Assembly (NCBI GenBank): GCA_009783775.1
Contig: WRCT01000102.1
Coordinates: forward strand, 1 to 6,536
Source: Clostridiales bacterium
GTDB taxonomy: Bacteria; Bacillota; Clostridia; Christensenellales; CAG-138
Direction: 5' to 3'
DNA length: 6,536 nucleotides
Positions 4,460 to 6,536 of this stretch are shown here, piece by piece (the first letter of the stretch is position 1; each line of letters starts with the position of its first letter). The position numbers and the translations under genes were made by a program. The notes beneath the pieces were generated by a model. The model did no database searches, was not told the DNA's origin, and saw only the letters and a program-made list of their open reading frames with translations.

Positions 4460-6031
4460 ATGAAAAAAATACTCGCGTTGCTTTTGACGCTGGTTATGAT
4501 CCTGTCCCTCGTGCCGATCACAATGGGCGAAGAAAAAACCGAATACACCTTTGTCGCGCCGCACATCCTCTCCGGTGAGTATATGGTGGAAAAAGGCGGC
4601 AAGTCCTATGTCGCCTATCAGGTGAAGATTGAGGGATTCGATCCGGTCACAACCAATTTCGCGTCATTTCAAATTAATCTGCAGTTTGACAATACGAAGC
4701 TGAAGGTCAACACCGAGCTAGTCTATGATTCTGAGTTAGGGGAGATGGTGACCGCATGGATGATCTATCCCAACTTTACCCCCATCAATAATGAAAACAT
4801 CCACAACAATGTGGTGGTGGTCGCGGGGGACTCCGGTTTCAGTCGGGTTCTGGTCGCGGGAGCTTTCGACAGGGTAGCGATTCCATTGGCCGAACCGGCA
4901 GGCGCGGGCGCTGACGTACTGCTTACAATCTACTTTGAGATTTTGGGCGATCCTGAAGAGGGAACCGTAATCCCACTCACCTTTACCAAGACAGAAATGA
5001 CTGTGGTGGGTCCGGCGCCAACTCTCCCTGATATTGATACAAACACCTACACCGTCGACAGCACAAACGGCTCCATCACCATTGGCGAAAAGCCCTGCGA
5101 GCATAAGAACGACGATGTGGACGGTTACCTTGCGCCTACCTGCACGGCGGACGGCTATGAGGGCGACCTGATCTGTCTCGACTGCGAGGAGGTTCTCCTG
5201 GAGGGCGAGCCAATTCCCAAGCTGGGCCACAACCACCCCGCCTCGGACGACAATAAAGCCGCGACCTGCACGGCCGCCGGCCTGACAGGCAAAACAGATC
5301 CTTGTACCCGCTGCGAAGAGCCCGGCGCGGCAGGGACCGTGCTGCCTGCGCTTGGCCACAACCATCTCGCCTCGGCCGACAACAAGGCCGCGACCTGCAC
5401 GGCCGCCGGCCTGACGGGCAAAACAGACCCCTGCACCCGCTGCAGCGCACTCGGCGTGGCAGGGACCGTGCTGCCTGCGCTCGGCCACAATCACCCCGCC
5501 TCGGACGACAACAAGGCCGCGACCTGCACGGCCGCCGGCCTGACAGGCAAAACAGATCCTTGCACCCGCTGCGAAGAGTCCGGCGCGGCAGGGACCGTGC
5601 TGGCGGCCGCCGGCCACAGCTGGGGCGAAGGCGCGGACGCGAACGGCTGGGTCGTTATCACACCGGCCAAATGCGGCATAGTGGGCGAAAAAGCGAGAGC
5701 TTGCGCGAATTGCGATGTGGACGATGTGGCCTCGGCGGAGATTCCGGCCATCATTGACTGCGGCAACGGCGATGAATGCGACGACTGTGACGGCGAATTC
5801 TGCGACTGTCCCTGCTGTATCCTTTGGGGCGACGCGAACAACGACGGTCTGGTCAATGCCGCCGACGCGGCGGCTATTCTGCGGCATTTGGTGCAACTCA
5901 CCCAACTGTCGGAGAAGGGCGAGAGACAGGCCAAGGTCATGGGCAACGCGACGTTCTCCGCCGCCGACGCGGCCAAGATCCTGCGTTTCCTCGTCCAACT
6001 CGTCACCGATATCAAACCCCCGCGCGCGTAG
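4460..6031 (+). CDS. Secreted cohesin-like / Cys-repeat / dockerin protein
   Basis: This 523-residue protein starts with a signal peptide (1-23: Lys-Lys, a long Leu-rich core, cleavage probably near TMG-EE). Residues 30-210 look like a cohesin-type beta-sandwich (ASFQINLQFDNTKLKVN, later VLLTIYFEILGDP). Residues 213-257 are a divergent Cys repeat; 256-384 are three 43-residue repeats of the pattern GHNHPAS...CTAAGLTGKTDPCTRC...GTVLPAL; 385-431 is a weaker copy. A cluster of seven Cys lies at 434-453. Residues 456-518 are a dockerin type I. Its first loop, DANNDGLVNAAD (458-469), keeps the calcium ligands; its second (492-503, KVMGNATFSAAD) has lost them. No catalytic domain, sortase motif or transmembrane anchor is present, so it is likely a structural or adaptor protein of an extracellular assembly. 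It is monocistronic, with its own consensus promoter and a terminator downstream. The cohesin call is by pattern only; a related immunoglobulin-like carbohydrate-binding fold is possible. Confidence 0.87.
   Translation: MKKILALLLTLVMILSLVPITMGEEKTEYTFVAPHILSGEYMVEKGGKSYVAYQVKIEGFDPVTTNFASFQINLQFDNTKLKVNTELVYDSELGEMVTAWMIYPNFTPINNENIHNNVVVVAGDSGFSRVLVAGAFDRVAIPLAEPAGAGADVLLTIYFEILGDPEEGTVIPLTFTKTEMTVVGPAPTLPDIDTNTYTVDSTNGSITIGEKPCEHKNDDVDGYLAPTCTADGYEGDLICLDCEEVLLEGEPIPKLGHNHPASDDNKAATCTAAGLTGKTDPCTRCEEPGAAGTVLPALGHNHLASADNKAATCTAAGLTGKTDPCTRCSALGVAGTVLPALGHNHPASDDNKAATCTAAGLTGKTDPCTRCEESGAAGTVLAAAGHSWGEGADANGWVVITPAKCGIVGEKARACANCDVDDVASAEIPAIIDCGNGDECDDCDGEFCDCPCCILWGDANNDGLVNAADAAAILRHLVQLTQLSEKGERQAKVMGNATFSAADAAKILRFLVQLVTDIKPPRA
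5225..5611 (+). repeat. Three in-frame 129-bp tandem repeats (43 aa each)
   Basis: Units start at 5225, 5354 and 5483, exactly 129 bp apart, and the next GGC-CAC follows at 5612. They are strongly conserved at DNA level, including a 29-bp stretch identical in all three. Each carries three Cys (CTAAG...PCTRC) and a GH pair. A divergent copy precedes them and another follows. The conservation suggests recent duplication or ongoing gene conversion. Confidence 0.93.
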
Positions 6032-6062
6032 GGCGCGACGACCCGGCGCGCCATTGGAACCC

Positions 6063-6155
6063 CTGATTAAATCTTTCGCCGGGTAGATTGGCTATTGGAA
6101 TAGCCCCGCTTTGGAGCTTTTGCAGACCGGCTATCCCACTTCACGATTTAATCAG
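6063..6155. repeat. 11-bp perfect inverted repeat enclosing nested hairpins
   Basis: CTGATTAAATC (6063-6073) and GATTTAATCAG (6145-6155) are exact reverse complements, 71 bp apart. Between them are GCCGG (6078-6082)/CCGGC (6127-6131) and GGCTAT (6090-6095)/ATAGCC (6100-6105, loop TGGA), which nest without conflict. The result looks like a structured RNA in the 3' UTR of the cohesin/dockerin gene, or a miniature element with terminal inverted repeats. The flanks are similar (GGAACCC on the left, GGACCCC on the right), which may be a degraded target duplication. Confidence 0.6.
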
Positions 6156-6174
6156 TGGACCCCATAAACTGTAG

Positions 6175-6204
6175 GGCGGGGGCTTGCCCCCGCCGCTTTT
6201 TTTT
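6175..6204 (+). terminator. Strong intrinsic terminator after the cohesin/dockerin gene
   Basis: GGCGGGGGC (6175-6183) pairs perfectly with GCCCCCGCC (6186-6194), followed after two bases by eight T's (6197-6204). It ends transcription from the 4384 promoter about 145 bp after the stop codon and insulates the gap gene. The stem belongs to the same palindrome family as 3653-3672. Confidence 0.88.
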
Positions 6205-6248
6205 GTGGCCTGCGGTTAAAACCTCCCGCGTGAGCGTTTCCGGAGACC

Positions 6249-6276
6249 GGAATCTGGAATCTGAAATCTGGAATCC
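6249..6276. repeat. Heptamer repeat array (four 7-bp units)
   Basis: GGAATCT, GGAATCT, GAAATCT and GGAATCC run in register; GGAGACC (6242-6248) just before may be a decayed fifth unit. The array lies between the terminator and the gap promoter. The rest of the intergenic stretch 6205-6300 shows no credible gene. Confidence 0.75.
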
Positions 6277-6300
6277 GATGCGCAATCTCCATAATTTAGC

Positions 6301-6329
6301 TTGCATTTTTTTAGAAAATGGGATAGGAT
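6301..6329 (+). promoter_or_regulatory. Probable promoter of gap
   Basis: TTGCAT (6301-6306), a 17-bp spacer and TAGGAT (6324-6329) form a moderate sigma-A-like promoter about 34 bp before the start codon. GGAGG (6349-6353) is the ribosome binding site, 9 nt before the ATG. Confidence 0.5.
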
Positions 6330-6362
6330 AACAATGATTTTTTATAATGGAGGAATATCGAC

Positions 6363-6536
6363 ATGGCAATCAAAGTAGGAATCAACGGATTCGGCAGAAT
6401 CGGCCGCCTCGTTATGCGCGCGGCAGCAAACAACCCCAACATCGAGATCGTGGGCATCAACGACCCCTTCATCGACCTAGACTACATGGTGTACATGCTG
6501 CGCTATGACACCGTGCACGGCCGGTTCAAGGGCGAA
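6363..6536 (+). CDS. gap: Type I glyceraldehyde-3-phosphate dehydrogenase, N-terminal part
   Basis: The first 58 codons are present; the rest runs past the window. GAPDH oxidises glyceraldehyde 3-phosphate with NAD and phosphate in cytoplasmic glycolysis. The sequence opens MAIKVGINGFGRIGRLVMRA, the highly conserved Rossmann-fold start with the GxGxxG dinucleotide loop. It continues with IVGINDPF, then YMVYMLRYDTVHGRFKG, which is diagnostic of the family. The catalytic Cys lies beyond the window. The start is supported by GGAGG 9 nt upstream. In many Bacillota gap leads a glycolytic operon (pgk, tpi, pgm), which would be expected just downstream. Confidence 0.98.
   Translation, partial: MAIKVGINGFGRIGRLVMRAAANNPNIEIVGINDPFIDLDYMVYMLRYDTVHGRFKGE

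Noticed and set aside
4736..5998. Long minus-strand open frame (420 codons) opposite the cohesin/dockerin gene
   Set aside because: Low-complexity Arg/Gly/Ala-rich product that mirrors the + strand repeats; the + strand frame has a signal peptide, recognisable domains, a promoter and a ribosome binding site.
6343..6348. Perfect TATAAT just before the gap ribosome binding site
   Set aside because: A start site from this -10 would fall within or after GGAGG, removing the ribosome binding site; the upstream TTGCAT-N17-TAGGAT pair fits better.
6148..6369. 73-codon minus-strand open frame before gap
   Set aside because: It runs through the terminator, the heptamer array and the gap promoter and ribosome binding site; the product has no recognisable features and no ribosome binding site.

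Overview
The window looks like chromosomal DNA from an uncultured, spore-forming, anaerobic Clostridia-type Bacillota, perhaps a gut or rumen organism. The signs are SpoVT (a forespore regulator), strong AGGAGG-type ribosome binding sites, a consensus sigma-A promoter, a LytTR/GHKL two-component pair, and a secreted cohesin/dockerin protein with the Cys-rich 'CTAxG...C..C...lpALGH' repeats seen in gut Firmicutes. The taxonomic call is inference.

Layout. Positions 1-161 hold the 3' end of a left-handed beta-helix (hexapeptide) transferase on the + strand. Positions 148-285 hold a non-coding element of two inverted arrays of 7-bp repeats around two hairpins. Next come five minus-strand genes, listed here in their direction of transcription (right to left): spoVT (4226-3678), radC (3623-2835), a LytTR response regulator (2854-2114, overlapping radC by 20 bp), a GHKL/AgrC-like sensor kinase (1858-548), and a 60-residue Cys-rich protein (461-279). 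On the + strand, divergent from spoVT, lies a 523-residue secreted protein (4460-6031) with a cohesin-like domain, three 43-residue Cys repeats and a C-terminal dockerin. An intergenic region follows with an 11-bp inverted repeat, a strong terminator and another heptamer array. The window ends in the first 58 codons of type I glyceraldehyde-3-phosphate dehydrogenase.

The main discovery candidate lies in and around the kinase. Two near-identical 36-bp sites (33/36), in opposite orientations, sit at its two ends (509-544 and 1893-1928). Each holds two 9-bp LytTR-type boxes separated by exactly 12 bp. In both, the second box ends exactly 33 bp before a -10-like hexamer. The site between regulator and kinase points along the + strand. 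It leads to a complete miniature transcription unit: promoter, strong ribosome binding site, a GTG-started 12-codon ORF (MNLFYLIWKWFK) and an intrinsic terminator, all antisense to the regulator-kinase intergenic region. The other site points at the 60-residue Cys-rich gene. The simplest reading is an autoregulated peptide-signalling or peptide-effector circuit: the kinase and regulator control a tiny hydrophobic, aromatic, cationic peptide and a small Cys-rich protein. No AgrB-type processing enzyme or dedicated exporter is visible in the window.

A second theme is four arrays of heptanucleotide repeats (148-175, 258-285, 2095-2129, 6249-6276). They have different sequences but the same 7-bp period. 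All are at gene ends or between genes, and three of them contain the stop codon of the adjoining gene.
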